From Micromonospora profundi (lineage in GTDB: Bacteria; Actinomycetota; Actinomycetes; Mycobacteriales; Micromonosporaceae), in NCBI RefSeq assembly GCF_011927785.1, contig NZ_JAATJK010000001.1, positions 2,480,001 through 2,544,000 of the forward strand: 64,000 nucleotides of DNA, read 5' to 3'. The notes beneath the pieces are model-generated. The model saw only the letters and a program-made list of their open reading frames with translations, was not told the DNA's origin and ran no database searches. Position 1 is the first letter of the stretch; each line of letters starts with the position of its first letter. Shown piece by piece: positions 40,476-49,742 of the stretch. Both the position numbers and the translations under genes were made by a program.

Positions 40476-42821
40476 TCAGAGCTGGTCGTACACGCCGCGG
40501 TGCCGGCGCTGCTGGAAGGTGCGGAAGGTACGGGCCACCGCGGGGCGCAGCGGCTCGGCGGTGCCGTTGCCGTCGAGGTCGACATGATCGCGCCGGATGC
40601 CGAACGTGTTGATCTCCACGCCGAGGGGGCAGACCCGCGTCAGCGCGTTCATCAGCCGCTCGTACTGCGCCAGGGTCAGCGCCACCCCGTCGGGCAGCTC
40701 CACCCGGAACTCGTACGGGTCGGTCAGGCCGGTCCGCACGTAGGAGAGCGCCACCACGGCCACCAGCCCGGTGTGGGTGGGTCGCAGGGCGGTCCGCGCG
40801 CCGACCGCCTTGATCTCCGCTGTGCCGCCGCCGAGCCCGACGGTGTACCAGCGGAACCCGGTGGCCCGGCGCTCGGCCAGGTTCAGCCCGGCCTGCGGCA
40901 GACCGATGACGCTGCACACCAGCAGCACCCGGTTGCCCGTCTCGACAAGCGGCAACGCGGCTGCCAGGTGCTGCTCGCGTAGCAACCCGACGAGCCGGGC
41001 CAGCCGGTCTCCGGCGGCCGGCTGCCCGGCGATCAGCGCGGAGGCCAGCGCCGCCGGCAGCTCGATGGTCTCCACCAGCTCGTCGGGCAGGCGGTTGAGC
41101 GCGGCCACCACGGGCGCCGGCTCCCGTACCGCGGGAAGGCCTGCGGCGGCCAGCACCTGATCGACCGGCTGCCCTGCCGGGCGGGTCGGCACGGCCGCCC
41201 ACCGGGTACGCGCCGCCGCGTCGGTCAGCTGGTTCCACGCCGGTTCCCCGGCGTTGTTCCAGGCCGCCCTGGCCGCGCTCAGCCCAGCCAGCAGCAGCGC
41301 GTTGCCGCCCGGGTCACCCGGAGCGTGGAACTGCGCCTCGACAGCCGTGTCGGCGCCGACCGGCGCGCTCAGCGGCGCGGTCACCGCCAGCCCTCGGGTG
41401 GGCAGGTGCGACAGGTACATGGTCGTGGTGCTGATCCGGTGCGTCGTCGCCAGCCCGCACACCCGCCACAGCCACGCCAGCTCGCCATCAGCCCCGACCG
41501 TTGGCACGCCGCGCGCGCGGGCAGCGGAGATCAGCGCCTCGGCTGTCCCGTCGATGGTGAGCGCCCGGCCGCTGTCCAGCACCCGGTTGCGCAGATCGGT
41601 GGCCTGCGCGGGCGTCGGCCAACTCACGTCGACACCGAGACCCAGCTCGTAGCGGCTGCCACCAGCGCCGTCCTGCGCCCGGCTCACCTGCCACACGATT
41701 GACGAGCCGAGCGCCCGGCACACCCGCCCCGCCCGGTCCAGGGCTACGGCCAGCGGCTGCGCGATGCCGTGCGAGCTGTCGAAGGCGTACGACTGGCGCA
41801 GGCTGGCCCGCAGCGCCGTGATCTCGGTCAGCCGGCTCGCCGGCAACGCCCGGCCGGCGTGCGTGGTGTTGTTCGCCGGCGTGTTCGCCGGCAGGACGAG
41901 GCGGTCCCGGCGCAGTTGAGCGAGGAAGTTGGTGCGGTGCTGCGGGTCCCCTGCGGCGACAAGCCGGATCGCCACCGCGAACCGGTCGTCATCCTCGCGC
42001 AGTGTGAACCGGGCGCCGCCGGGCAGGTCCGCGAACAGCCCGGTGTTCGGGTCGGTGTCCGCTCCCGGCCCGTTGAGCAGCCGGCGCACCGCACCCGGTG
42101 TGGGCAGCAGGAACCGGCGGTAGAGCCCGAGCCGGTGGGCGTACGCCGCATCCGGCTCGCGGGCCGGCGGGGCCAACCGGCGGGCGTACACCTCGCCGCT
42201 GGCCGGCTCGTGCACCAGCTCGTCGACGAAGCGGGCCACTCCGACGTCGGCGCCGATCCGGTCCAGGGCGTCGCGCCGGGCGTGTGCCAGGGTCCGGTAC
42301 GCGTGCACCTCCCGGGCCGCCCGGCGCAACCGGTGCTTCTCGCACGACACCAGGTAGAGCAGCCGGCCCAGGTTGCCCTCCAGCACGGCAAGCTCCACAA
42401 GGGCGGTGAGCGCCGCTCCGGTGACCGCAGTGGCGGAACCGCCGTCGACGATCCGTTCGGCTGTCACGGTCACGGGAAACGCGGCGACCAGCGGCTCGTC
42501 GGCGGTGTCCGGCGCGTACACGGGGATCGACGCGCCGGCGGCCGACCAGGGCGCGAACACCACGGGCGGCAGCACCCGCTCGTCCTCGGCGCCCGGTGCC
42601 ACGGTGACCGCCACCCGGACGGTCTCCTCGACCAGATCCCGGCTCAGCACGACGGTGAGCAGCGGATGCCGGCTGGTCCAGTCCACGGCTGCGGTGCCGG
42701 CGGCGGCGATCGGTACGACCACTCGCCGGACAGTGCCCGGGTAGGGGCCTTCCAACTGGTCGACGAGGTTACGTTCGACGGACGGGTCGGCACCGTCCAC
42801 CGGTACCCGGATGTCGGTCAT
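40476..42821 (-). CDS. CIS2 large baseplate-associated protein, unknown
   Basis: 781 residues. No family is recognised with certainty. Regions include ARRDALDRIGADVGVARFVD and AYAHRLGLYRRFLLPTPGAV (helical), many beta strands between 300 and 500, and an ordered C-terminus, EFRVELPDGVALTLAQYERL then ALTRVCPLGVEINTFGIRRD. Immediately downstream of baseplate J in the operon, where phages have tail protein I and fibre genes, so a fibre-bearing wedge or receptor-binding protein is plausible. Gap to the next gene is 13 bp. Confidence 0.75.
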   Translation of the reverse strand: MTDIRVPVDGADPSVERNLVDQLEGPYPGTVRRVVVPIAAAGTAAVDWTSRHPLLTVVLSRDLVEETVRVAVTVAPGAEDERVLPPVVFAPWSAAGASIPVYAPDTADEPLVAAFPVTVTAERIVDGGSATAVTGAALTALVELAVLEGNLGRLLYLVSCEKHRLRRAAREVHAYRTLAHARRDALDRIGADVGVARFVDELVHEPASGEVYARRLAPPAREPDAAYAHRLGLYRRFLLPTPGAVRRLLNGPGADTDPNTGLFADLPGGARFTLREDDDRFAVAIRLVAAGDPQHRTNFLAQLRRDRLVLPANTPANNTTHAGRALPASRLTEITALRASLRQSYAFDSSHGIAQPLAVALDRAGRVCRALGSSIVWQVSRAQDGAGGSRYELGLGVDVSWPTPAQATDLRNRVLDSGRALTIDGTAEALISAARARGVPTVGADGELAWLWRVCGLATTHRISTTTMYLSHLPTRGLAVTAPLSAPVGADTAVEAQFHAPGDPGGNALLLAGLSAARAAWNNAGEPAWNQLTDAAARTRWAAVPTRPAGQPVDQVLAAAGLPAVREPAPVVAALNRLPDELVETIELPAALASALIAGQPAAGDRLARLVGLLREQHLAAALPLVETGNRVLLVCSVIGLPQAGLNLAERRATGFRWYTVGLGGGTAEIKAVGARTALRPTHTGLVAVVALSYVRTGLTDPYEFRVELPDGVALTLAQYERLMNALTRVCPLGVEINTFGIRRDHVDLDGNGTAEPLRPAVARTFRTFQQRRHRGVYDQL

Positions 42822-42833
42822 CGCGCCCCCCGC

Positions 42834-44270
42834 TCAGACGATCCGGAACGGCCGGGGGTCGTCCCGGTCGACGTAGACGGGCACCTGGTTGGCGGCGAGC
42901 ACCGCGTTGTCGCCGACGGGCAGCCGCTGCACACCGTCGCCGGTGGGGGCGCTGCCGGTCACCACGACTGCCGAGTCGGCGGGGAAGCGCACCAGTCGCA
43001 GGCTCCGGACGTCGGCGACGCCCGGCTCGTTCATGAGCGTCCAGATCACCTCGGCAGCCCGGACGGGTTCGCCGAAGGGCAGCTCGTCGACGTAGCGGCG
43101 GAGCCGGGCGTGCAGCCGAGCGCGCAGTTCGGTGGCGGCCGTGGAGGCGTTCACCGTCTCCGTCGAGCCGGTGGGCAGCGGCAGGCCACGGATCACCAGG
43201 TCGGCCTCGACGCCGATGCCGACCTCGTCGGCCCGGTCGACCGAGGCGAAGATGCCCACCGGCCGCAGGTCCTCGATGACCGACTCGACGGCGGCGTGCA
43301 GCCCGTCGGGGCCGTCCCAGATGGCCGCGGCGGTGGGCGCGACGAGCACCGTGACGTAGTACGGGTTGCCCAGGTCGCGTTCGGTGCTGAACACGCGCTC
43401 GATGAAGTTGAAGTTGCCGAAGATGGACTGGTTGAGGTCCAACCCGCCCCGGCCGTCGAAGACCTGCACCTGGCGTACGCCGGGGACGGTGGCCACTGCC
43501 AGGCCGATCGCCTCGGCCGTCCAGATGGAGCGGGGCGCGGCCAGCAGCAGCTGCCGGTAGCGGGCGTCGGAGACCTGCTGTTCGCCGCCGGTCAGCGCGA
43601 CGGTGTGGGTGATCTCGACGAGGTCCTTGCCGGCGGCCTGCTCGGCGTCGTCCAGGTCGGCGAGCAGCGTGTCGGCCCGGTTCCACCTGTCGATCTTCTG
43701 GCTGGCCTGGGTGGGGTCGAGGTTGTGCGCGGGGCCGGGGTAGAAGGCGGCGACGGCTGGTTCCCGTTCGGCGACGGCGGCGGAGAGCACTACCGTCTCG
43801 TCGAGTGCGACGTGGTGCCCGCCGGGGGTGGACAGCCGCGCGCCCCGGGGCAGCGTGAGCTGGGTACGACCGGTCGGCAGGGCGGCCTTGAGCTTCAGCT
43901 TCACGGTCCCCCGGGCCGGCAGGTACGGCCGGGGAATGCCGAGTTCCTCACCGAGTCGGGTCAGCGCGTCGGCGGTGGCCGACACCACGTACGAGTTGTC
44001 GTAGACCGCGCCGAGGGCAGCCCACAGTCGGGCGTCCTCCAGGGCGGCCAGTTCGAGGACCTTGCGCAGGACGGCGCCGCTGGTCAGGTCGACGTCCTCG
44101 CCGAAGAGCAGGCGGGCGGTGGCGAGCTTCTCGGCGAGCAGCCGGGCGAAGGACTTGGGCACGAAGCCGGTTTCGACGATGCCGAAGCCTGTCGAGCCGG
44201 TGGCCCGCAGGGCGGCGGCGTCGACGGCCAGGACGTCGGCCAGCTCGGCCGGCATTGTCGGATCAGACAC
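42834..44270 (-). CDS. CIS2 baseplate J/gp47-like wedge protein
   Basis: 478 residues. GTG at 44270 has GGGGAG upstream and overlaps the previous stop; ATG at 44255 is an alternative. Baseplate J features: RGTVKLKLKAALPTGRTQLT, VALTGGEQQVSDARYRQLLL, AVATVPGVRQVQVFDGRGGL and NPYYVTVLVAP followed by LHAAVESVIEDLRPVGIFAS, then EPVRAAEVIWTLMNEPGVAD. This is the Mu gp47/P2 gpJ layout rather than the gp6 type found in CIS1, supporting a separate origin for CIS2. Confidence 0.87.
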   Translation of the reverse strand: MSDPTMPAELADVLAVDAAALRATGSTGFGIVETGFVPKSFARLLAEKLATARLLFGEDVDLTSGAVLRKVLELAALEDARLWAALGAVYDNSYVVSATADALTRLGEELGIPRPYLPARGTVKLKLKAALPTGRTQLTLPRGARLSTPGGHHVALDETVVLSAAVAEREPAVAAFYPGPAHNLDPTQASQKIDRWNRADTLLADLDDAEQAAGKDLVEITHTVALTGGEQQVSDARYRQLLLAAPRSIWTAEAIGLAVATVPGVRQVQVFDGRGGLDLNQSIFGNFNFIERVFSTERDLGNPYYVTVLVAPTAAAIWDGPDGLHAAVESVIEDLRPVGIFASVDRADEVGIGVEADLVIRGLPLPTGSTETVNASTAATELRARLHARLRRYVDELPFGEPVRAAEVIWTLMNEPGVADVRSLRLVRFPADSAVVVTGSAPTGDGVQRLPVGDNAVLAANQVPVYVDRDDPRPFRIV

Positions 44271-44766
44271 TGGGCAGCTCCCCGAGATGCACCGAGAGCC
44301 TGTCGTCGGTGATGGTTTCGAACTGGACCTGCACCTGGAGGGTGCGGGAGGCACGCAGCGCGGCGTGGGCGGCGTCGTCGGTGCCTGTGGCGCCGAGTCG
44401 ACCGTCGTCGAGGTTCACGTCCACGATCTTGCGGACGCGAGGGTCGCGGTCGAGCAGCGTGATGATGCCGATGCGCACCTGCTCGCGGATGAGGCTCGGC
44501 TCGATCTGCTCGGCGAGGGCGTTGAGCCCGTCGAAGCCGAAGGTGGCGTCGAAGACGTTCGAGCCGCGCAGCGTGGTGAGCGCCACCGAGAGGCTCTGCG
44601 CCACGTTCTGGGTGCCGGCGACAAGCGCCAGCACCCGGCCGTTCGGGCCGTCGTCGAAGACGATGTCGCGGGCCAGGTCGACGCCGGGCATCGTGGGTTC
44701 GAAGGCGAGGCCCCAGCCGAGGTAGCGGCGCTGGGCGGCCTGCCGTTCCCGCTCGGTCCGGTCCAC
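44263..44766 (-). CDS. CIS2 gp25-like baseplate protein
   Basis: 167 residues. NVAQSLSVALTTLRGSNVFD, GFDGLNALAEQI, SLIREQVRIGIITLLDRDPR and VRKIVDVNLDD correspond to the helix-strand core of GPW/gp25 baseplate proteins, though the sequence is divergent. It lies in the conserved slot between the PAAR-like and baseplate J genes. GTG start, one base after the PAAR-like stop. Confidence 0.75.
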   Translation of the reverse strand: MDRTERERQAAQRRYLGWGLAFEPTMPGVDLARDIVFDDGPNGRVLALVAGTQNVAQSLSVALTTLRGSNVFDATFGFDGLNALAEQIEPSLIREQVRIGIITLLDRDPRVRKIVDVNLDDGRLGATGTDDAAHAALRASRTLQVQVQFETITDDRLSVHLGELPSV

Positions 44767-44767
44767 C

Positions 44768-45091
44768 TCAGACCGCCTTCAGCTTGCTCTGCCCGGCGCT
44801 TGCGGACAGGCCGGGGGTGCTTCCGTTGGTGGCGCCGCTGAGGGTGTCGAGCGCTACACCGACGTTGCCGACGAGCAGCTTTCCGGCGGCGCCGGTCGCC
44901 GAGACGACTTTCTTGCACTGCATCGTGGGGTTGCTGTCGGTGATCGTGCAGCCGGTCACCGACTTACCAGTGATGCCGTCGAGGCGTGTCACCTGAGCAC
45001 CGGCCACGATCAGCTTCGTCTGACCCGCCGGGGAGACCGTCCCCTGGCTGGGGCAGTGCACGTTACTCGACGTGGTGAGCACGAATGCCAT
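44768..45091 (-). CDS. CIS2 PAAR-like tip protein
   Basis: 107 residues, ATG behind GGAGAG. FVLTTSSNVHCPSQGTVSPA opens with a His and a Cys, and GCTITDSNPTMQCKKVVSAT adds two more cysteines; Gly-rich strands and LLVGNVGVALDTLSGATNGS follow. This is the beta-prism style of PAAR-like spike tips. It directly follows the hub-spike gene. Sequence is unlike the CIS1 tip. Confidence 0.72.
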   Translation of the reverse strand: MAFVLTTSSNVHCPSQGTVSPAGQTKLIVAGAQVTRLDGITGKSVTGCTITDSNPTMQCKKVVSATGAAGKLLVGNVGVALDTLSGATNGSTPGLSASAGQSKLKAV

Positions 45092-45101
45092 GTCGCTCTC
45101 C

Positions 45102-47129
45102 TCAGTGGACGTTCATCGCGTTGCCGACCTGGACGTCGACGTCGTCGGCGGCGATGGTGACGGTGCCGCCCTTGATGTTCACCGCGCCGTCACCGGCGTC
45201 CAGGTCGATCTTCTTGGCGGTGATGGTGATCGAGCCGTCCTGCTTCATGACGATCGACGAGCCGCCGGCGGCGTGCTCGATGGTGATGCTGTCGGCGTCG
45301 TCGGCGCGTGCCGGGCGCTGGCCCCGGCCGCGCAGCTCGTCCCGTCCCACCCGCACGGTCAGCTCGCCCACCTCGATGACCCGGTTGCCGTCGCCGTCGG
45401 TGAGGTCGTGCGTCACCTTGCCGTTGTGGTCGGCGGGCACCACCGTGTCGCCTATCGACGAGCGGCTGTTGGTGTCGACCCCGACCGGCAGGGACAGCCA
45501 CCAGTCCCCCGGCTGCGACACCGGGGCGTGCCCGGTGGGCCAGAGCGCGCCGACGTCAACCGGATCGTCCGGTGCGCCGTTGCGGTAGGCAAGCGCCACC
45601 CGGGTGCCCGGGTAGCGGGGCAGGATCAGCCCACAGCCACCCCACGCGAACGGGGTCAGGTAGGTCACCCCGGGCAGCGGCGCGGGTTGTTCACGACGTA
45701 CCGGAAGGCGGCGGGCGGCATTGGGACGGCCGTCGGGGCGGACCAGCCCCTCCCAGACCGTCTCGGTCTGCGCGGGCGGCTCGACAGCGCCGCTGGCGTT
45801 TGTGGCTGCCGCGCGTACCTCGCCGATCTCCAGCCCGCGGGTCTCGCCGCGGGCCGCGCGGGCGGCCCGGCGCACCGCCTCGGCGGCGGCAACCCCGGGC
45901 GACGACGCCGGGCCGGCGGGCTCGGCGACGCCCACGCCGGAGGCGTCGCTCCAGCTGTCCCAGGCCTGCGCGGGCGAGGAGACCTCCACGCCCTGCACGA
46001 CGGTGACGAACCCGGCGGTACGCGACAGGGTGTGCCGGGCCGCGCTGAGGTAGAGCAGTTTCGCCCCCGCGCCCAACTCCCCTGTCGACGGGGCGAACGG
46101 CGCGGCGAACGAGCCGAGCAGCGCCGCGCCGACGCTGCCCAGCGTGGTGGCCTCGTCCACCGCGGGCGGGTCGAAGAGCACCAGGTCGCCGGGCTTGAGA
46201 TCGGGGCGGCCCTTGAGGGTCAACGTCCATGCCCGGCGGCGCGGCGGCGCCGTGCCCCCCGCCTCGGTGGCCGCGTACGGGTCGGTGTCCTGGCTGCCGT
46301 TCTCGGTGCACTCCAGCAAGCCGGTGGCGAGGGTGAGCGGTTTCGGCTCGCCCTCCGGGTACGGGATGGGGCGCTTGCCGACGTGCACGGTCCCGTCGCG
46401 GATCAGCAGCATCCCCCGCCCGTACGCGTTGAGCGACTGCTGCAACGCGCCGCCGAGCCGGTCCAGCGCGGCACGGTAGAGCAGCCCGGCGCCGAAGGCG
46501 ACACGCTCGTCGCCGGCCGCCTCGCTGGCGCCCCGGGTCATCGTGCCGTCCGGGTTGGCACCCCAGGTGGTGATGTCCACCCGGGTCCGCTCGGCGATGG
46601 CCCGGACGGCGGCGGTGAAGTTCGCCGCCTCGAACCGTTCGGCGACCCGCTGCCCGAGCCGGGCGTACGCCTGCTCGACGAGGGTCAGCTCGGTGTCGTA
46701 CGTCCGCTCGCCGGTGAGTCGGCGCACCTTCGTCACCCGCAGGACGGCGACAAGCGCCTGCGTCAGCTCGGCCGCCGACGGGCCGGCGTTGACGCCGACG
46801 AGGTTGGTGAAGAACGCGCCGACGGAGGTGTTGGCGTCGCGCCAGTACAGGTGCAGTTTCGCCACCAGCGGCGGTTGCCCCTCGGCGGTGCGCAGCGCCG
46901 CGAAGTGCTCGTCGATCAGCCCCTGCACGGTGATCGTGTACGCGCCGGAGCCGAGCCCCTCGGGCAGGGCGGCGTCGATGGCCGCGTAGTAGTCGGCGCT
47001 GGACAGCGTGAGCGTGGCGTCCTGGCTGAGCCCGGTCGGGGTCTCCCGGTGGAAGGTCAGGGTCCAGCCGGCGTCGTTGCCGACCGCCCCCTGGCGTACC
47101 TGGCCGGTCTGGAACGGCGTGAGTGTCAT
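45102..47129 (-). CDS. CIS2 hub-spike protein (VgrG-like)
   Basis: 675 residues. The first about 400 residues form the hub: VTKVRRLTGERTYDTELTLV, DITTWGANPDGTMTRGA, RPDLKPGDLVLFDPP. Then comes an OB-type region with TYLTPFAWGGCGLILPRYPG and TRVALAYRNGAPDDPVDVGA. The C-terminus is a repetitive beta-helix spike: SITIEHAAGGSSIVMKQDGS, ITITAKKIDLDAGDGAVNIK, GGTVTIAADDVDVQVGN. Trimers of it would form the piercing needle below the tube. Overlaps the upstream gene by 4 bp. Confidence 0.88.
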   Translation of the reverse strand: MTLTPFQTGQVRQGAVGNDAGWTLTFHRETPTGLSQDATLTLSSADYYAAIDAALPEGLGSGAYTITVQGLIDEHFAALRTAEGQPPLVAKLHLYWRDANTSVGAFFTNLVGVNAGPSAAELTQALVAVLRVTKVRRLTGERTYDTELTLVEQAYARLGQRVAERFEAANFTAAVRAIAERTRVDITTWGANPDGTMTRGASEAAGDERVAFGAGLLYRAALDRLGGALQQSLNAYGRGMLLIRDGTVHVGKRPIPYPEGEPKPLTLATGLLECTENGSQDTDPYAATEAGGTAPPRRRAWTLTLKGRPDLKPGDLVLFDPPAVDEATTLGSVGAALLGSFAAPFAPSTGELGAGAKLLYLSAARHTLSRTAGFVTVVQGVEVSSPAQAWDSWSDASGVGVAEPAGPASSPGVAAAEAVRRAARAARGETRGLEIGEVRAAATNASGAVEPPAQTETVWEGLVRPDGRPNAARRLPVRREQPAPLPGVTYLTPFAWGGCGLILPRYPGTRVALAYRNGAPDDPVDVGALWPTGHAPVSQPGDWWLSLPVGVDTNSRSSIGDTVVPADHNGKVTHDLTDGDGNRVIEVGELTVRVGRDELRGRGQRPARADDADSITIEHAAGGSSIVMKQDGSITITAKKIDLDAGDGAVNIKGGTVTIAADDVDVQVGNAMNVH

Positions 47130-47770
47130 CGCAGGACCCTCCGCATCTTCTTGTCGAGCAGGTAGCGGTAGCGCAGCTTGCCGGGGCCGAGTTCGGATTC
47201 GACGCGCTGCGCGGGTGGGCGGCGACGCCAGACGAACTCGTTTATCGGCGGCGGTCCGAACTGGTCCACGGCCCGGTCGGCGGGCCGCCAGGCCAGGGTC
47301 AGCGTCGAGCCGTAGTCGCCGGAGCCGCGTACCGTCCCGGCGTGCAGCAGCCAGGCCAGCACAAGCAGCTCCACGGCGGTCGACGGGCCGGCACCGGTGG
47401 ATGGGCCGGTGTCGGGGCAGACCCGGCGCAGGCCGGTGGCCAGTGGCACCGAGCCGAGGATCCGGGTGCCCTGGCGGACGACCAGGCGCAGCGGCACCCG
47501 GCCGACAAGCGCCGGGGCCCGGGGTGTGGCCGGCGGCGCGGGCCGGGGTGCCAGGTCGTCGGCGGAGCTGCTGACCACCGCCAGGGGGTCAGTGTTCAGC
47601 CATTGCCGGGCCAGGCCGGTGGGCAGGATCAGCACCGCGTGGACGCCCGCGCCGAGTTCGACGCGGTGCGGCAGGCCGGCGGTGAGGCTCTGCCGCACCT
47701 CGGTGAACCCGTCGGGCACCTCGACTGGTGTCTCCGGCAGCAGGTAACGGTCGATCGGGAACGGTGGCAT
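47126..47770 (-). CDS. CIS2 tail component between tape-measure region and hub
   Basis: 214 residues, ATG in an ATGA overlap with the previous stop. No recognised domain. It has strand-rich segments (SLTAGLPHRVELGAGVHAVL, LVGRVPLRLVVRQGTRILGS, STAVELLVLAWLLHAGTVRG) and a basic C-terminus (LRYRYLLDKKMRRVLR). It occupies the position where many contractile systems encode the LysM hub adaptor, but no LysM motif is visible. Structural role inferred from place only. Confidence 0.72.
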   Translation of the reverse strand: MPPFPIDRYLLPETPVEVPDGFTEVRQSLTAGLPHRVELGAGVHAVLILPTGLARQWLNTDPLAVVSSSADDLAPRPAPPATPRAPALVGRVPLRLVVRQGTRILGSVPLATGLRRVCPDTGPSTGAGPSTAVELLVLAWLLHAGTVRGSGDYGSTLTLAWRPADRAVDQFGPPPINEFVWRRRPPAQRVESELGPGKLRYRYLLDKKMRRVLR

Positions 47771-48270
47771 CAGTTTCCCAACCCGTCGGCGAGCGCGCCG
47801 ACTCCGATGCTTGCCACGTCGAGCAGCTTGCCGAGCAGGCTGGGACGGGGCACGTGGACGAGGGTGATTGTGGTGTCCAGGACGTCGCGGCGGGCCGCCG
47901 ACGCGTTGAAGGTCAGCGACTGCACCTGCATGTCGGTGCGGATCGTCATGGACGTGACGAGGATGAGTCCGCCGAACTTCCCACCGGAGTACGCGGCCAG
48001 CGCGGTGCCGCGTTTGCTCGCCTCGGCCATCGTCTCCAGCGCGAACTTCCAGGCGTACCGTTCCGCGCCGACGAGCACGCCGGTCAGGGTGATGGTGTCG
48101 TCGTGGGTGGCAACGATCGCCTTGTGCGCGGTGGAGCCGATCGGCGGCAGGTGGTACGTCTGCGCGAGGGAGATCGCGGTGACCGCCCACAGCGGGATCG
48201 GCAGGACCCCGTCGCTGATGATCGCCGACGGCACCGTGCCGTACCGCATGAAGCTGCTGGTGATGGCCAT
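47770..48270 (-). CDS. CIS2 conserved tail structural protein
   Basis: 166 residues. MRYGTVPSAIISDGVLPIPL, YHLPPIGSTAHKAIVATHDD, RYAWKFALETMAEASKRGTA and SMTIRTDMQVQSLTFNASAA look like a compact alpha/beta tail protein; I recall similar proteins in other phage-tail-like clusters but cannot name a family. A C-terminal hydrophobic helix follows (LLGKLLDVASIGVGALADGL). It separates the candidate effector from the hub genes. Confidence 0.75.
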   Translation of the reverse strand: MAITSSFMRYGTVPSAIISDGVLPIPLWAVTAISLAQTYHLPPIGSTAHKAIVATHDDTITLTGVLVGAERYAWKFALETMAEASKRGTALAAYSGGKFGGLILVTSMTIRTDMQVQSLTFNASAARRDVLDTTITLVHVPRPSLLGKLLDVASIGVGALADGLGN

Positions 48271-48272
48271 GC

Positions 48273-49742
48273 TCAGCGCCCTCCGGTCGGTGGCAGCGGC
48301 ACCGGCGCACCGGTGCGTTCGACGGCCAGGCCCAGGTCGCGCAGCGCCTGGCTGATCTCGCGGACCTCGCCAGCGGCGCTGGTGACCCGCAGCCTCAGTC
48401 GACGCTCTTCGAGGGCCCTGCTGATCCGCGCCGGCCGGGTCGCCGCCGAGCCGCGCCGGTTGATCCGGTCGATCTCGGCGGCGGCGTCCTCCATCCGGGA
48501 GATCGCGTCGAGGATGCGTGGGTCCGGTGTGAAGCCTGGGTCGCCGCGTTGCAGCCGTGCGATGCCGTCGCGGAAGTCGGCGGCGTCACGGCGCAGGTTG
48601 GTGGCCAGGTTCTCGGTGAGCGCGCTGACTCCACTGACGCTCGTCGACCGGTGTGACTTGTCGTCGATCAGCCACGCCCAGCCGTCGTGGCCGATGCCGA
48701 CGAGGTCGGTGCCGGCGACCTTGACGTTGGCGTCCGGCCCCTTGAGGAACAACTCGATGCTGCTCAGCGAGAACGCCGCGCTGTACTCGCCGAGCACGCC
48801 CCGGCCGTAGGTGACCATGTCGTGGCGCAGGTAGGAGCGGAAACCGGGGCCGTCGTCGGCGCGTCCGCCCCGGTCCCGGAAGCGCTGCCACAGGGTGGCC
48901 AGGGCCTCCGGGTTGTGCGCGGCGAGCTGCTGGGTGAGCCACACGTCGCCACTGGCCACCACCGCCCGCAGGTCCGGGTCGGCGATGCGGGCCAGGATCT
49001 CGGCGAGGCGTGCCTCGCTCATCTGCAGGCCACGCGAGCGAGCCCGACCGAGGTCGTCGACGGCGGTCCGCAGCCGAGCCAGCTCGTCGGGTGTGAGCCG
49101 GCCACCGAGCCGGGTCTCCAGGTCCGCGACGGCGGCCCGCTTACCGCCCTCGGTCTCGCTGGCCACCGCCCGCCACAGCGCCTGCGGCTCCAGCTCGGCG
49201 GCACGGCGCACGGCGGCCTTCCGGTTTGCCGGCATGGCCCGGAACGCGTCGTCGACCACGGCGGCCGGCTCAACGTGCCGGCCGCCGCCGGCCTCGAAAT
49301 CCCGCAGCAACGACTCGGCGTACGCGGCGGCGTCGTCGGCCAGGCGCAACGGCGCGTCACCCACGATCCCGTCGCGCGGTCGGCTCAGGTCGCGCATCTC
49401 CGTTCTGAGCTGGTCGAAGTACTCCCCCAACGCCGCCACCTGCGTCCCTTCGGGCAGGGGGCGGCCGTCGAGCACGTGGTCGAGGATCGAGGCGATGTTC
49501 TCCCGCAGCACGGCGATCCGCTCCAGCCTGCTCACCGCGTTGCCCAGGTGCAGGTCACCGACGTCGTCGACGATGCGGCGGATGAGGTGCTCCAGCAGCC
49601 GGCGGGACCGCACCTCACCGGCCTCGCTGTGCCCGGCAACCGTACGCATGAACCGGCGCAACCGCGGGTTGGCGTCGGCCGCTGCGTGTACCGCCGCGGA
49701 GTCCAGGAAGCGGCCCGCGCGGAACCGGCGGGGCGGGGTCAC
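48273..49742 (-). CDS. CIS2 candidate nuclease effector (PD-(D/E)xK-like)
   Basis: 489 residues, GTG overlapping the upstream stop by 4 bp. Residues 1-300 are helical and Arg/Ala/Leu-rich, like a delivery or tape-measure-type region. About residues 310-365 form a distinct block: an acidic residue in GRGVLGEYSAAF (E319), then GTDLVGI (D346) and WAWLIDDKSHR (D360, K362). This Glu...Asp...Asp-x-Lys order with flanking strands is the signature of PD-(D/E)xK nucleases, common among polymorphic toxins. The motif match is my reading and not a database hit. Position inside the structural operon, next to the tape-measure slot, fits a cargo or specialised effector. A purely structural role is the alternative. 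No obvious immunity gene adjoins it. Confidence 0.75.
   Translation of the reverse strand: MTPPRRFRAGRFLDSAAVHAAADANPRLRRFMRTVAGHSEAGEVRSRRLLEHLIRRIVDDVGDLHLGNAVSRLERIAVLRENIASILDHVLDGRPLPEGTQVAALGEYFDQLRTEMRDLSRPRDGIVGDAPLRLADDAAAYAESLLRDFEAGGGRHVEPAAVVDDAFRAMPANRKAAVRRAAELEPQALWRAVASETEGGKRAAVADLETRLGGRLTPDELARLRTAVDDLGRARSRGLQMSEARLAEILARIADPDLRAVVASGDVWLTQQLAAHNPEALATLWQRFRDRGGRADDGPGFRSYLRHDMVTYGRGVLGEYSAAFSLSSIELFLKGPDANVKVAGTDLVGIGHDGWAWLIDDKSHRSTSVSGVSALTENLATNLRRDAADFRDGIARLQRGDPGFTPDPRILDAISRMEDAAAEIDRINRRGSAATRPARISRALEERRLRLRVTSAAGEVREISQALRDLGLAVERTGAPVPLPPTGGR

Noticed and set aside
41769..44312. 847-residue open frame on the plus strand
   Set aside because: Antisense to two CIS2 genes with overlapping starts and stops; the product is low complexity and has no recognisable domain.
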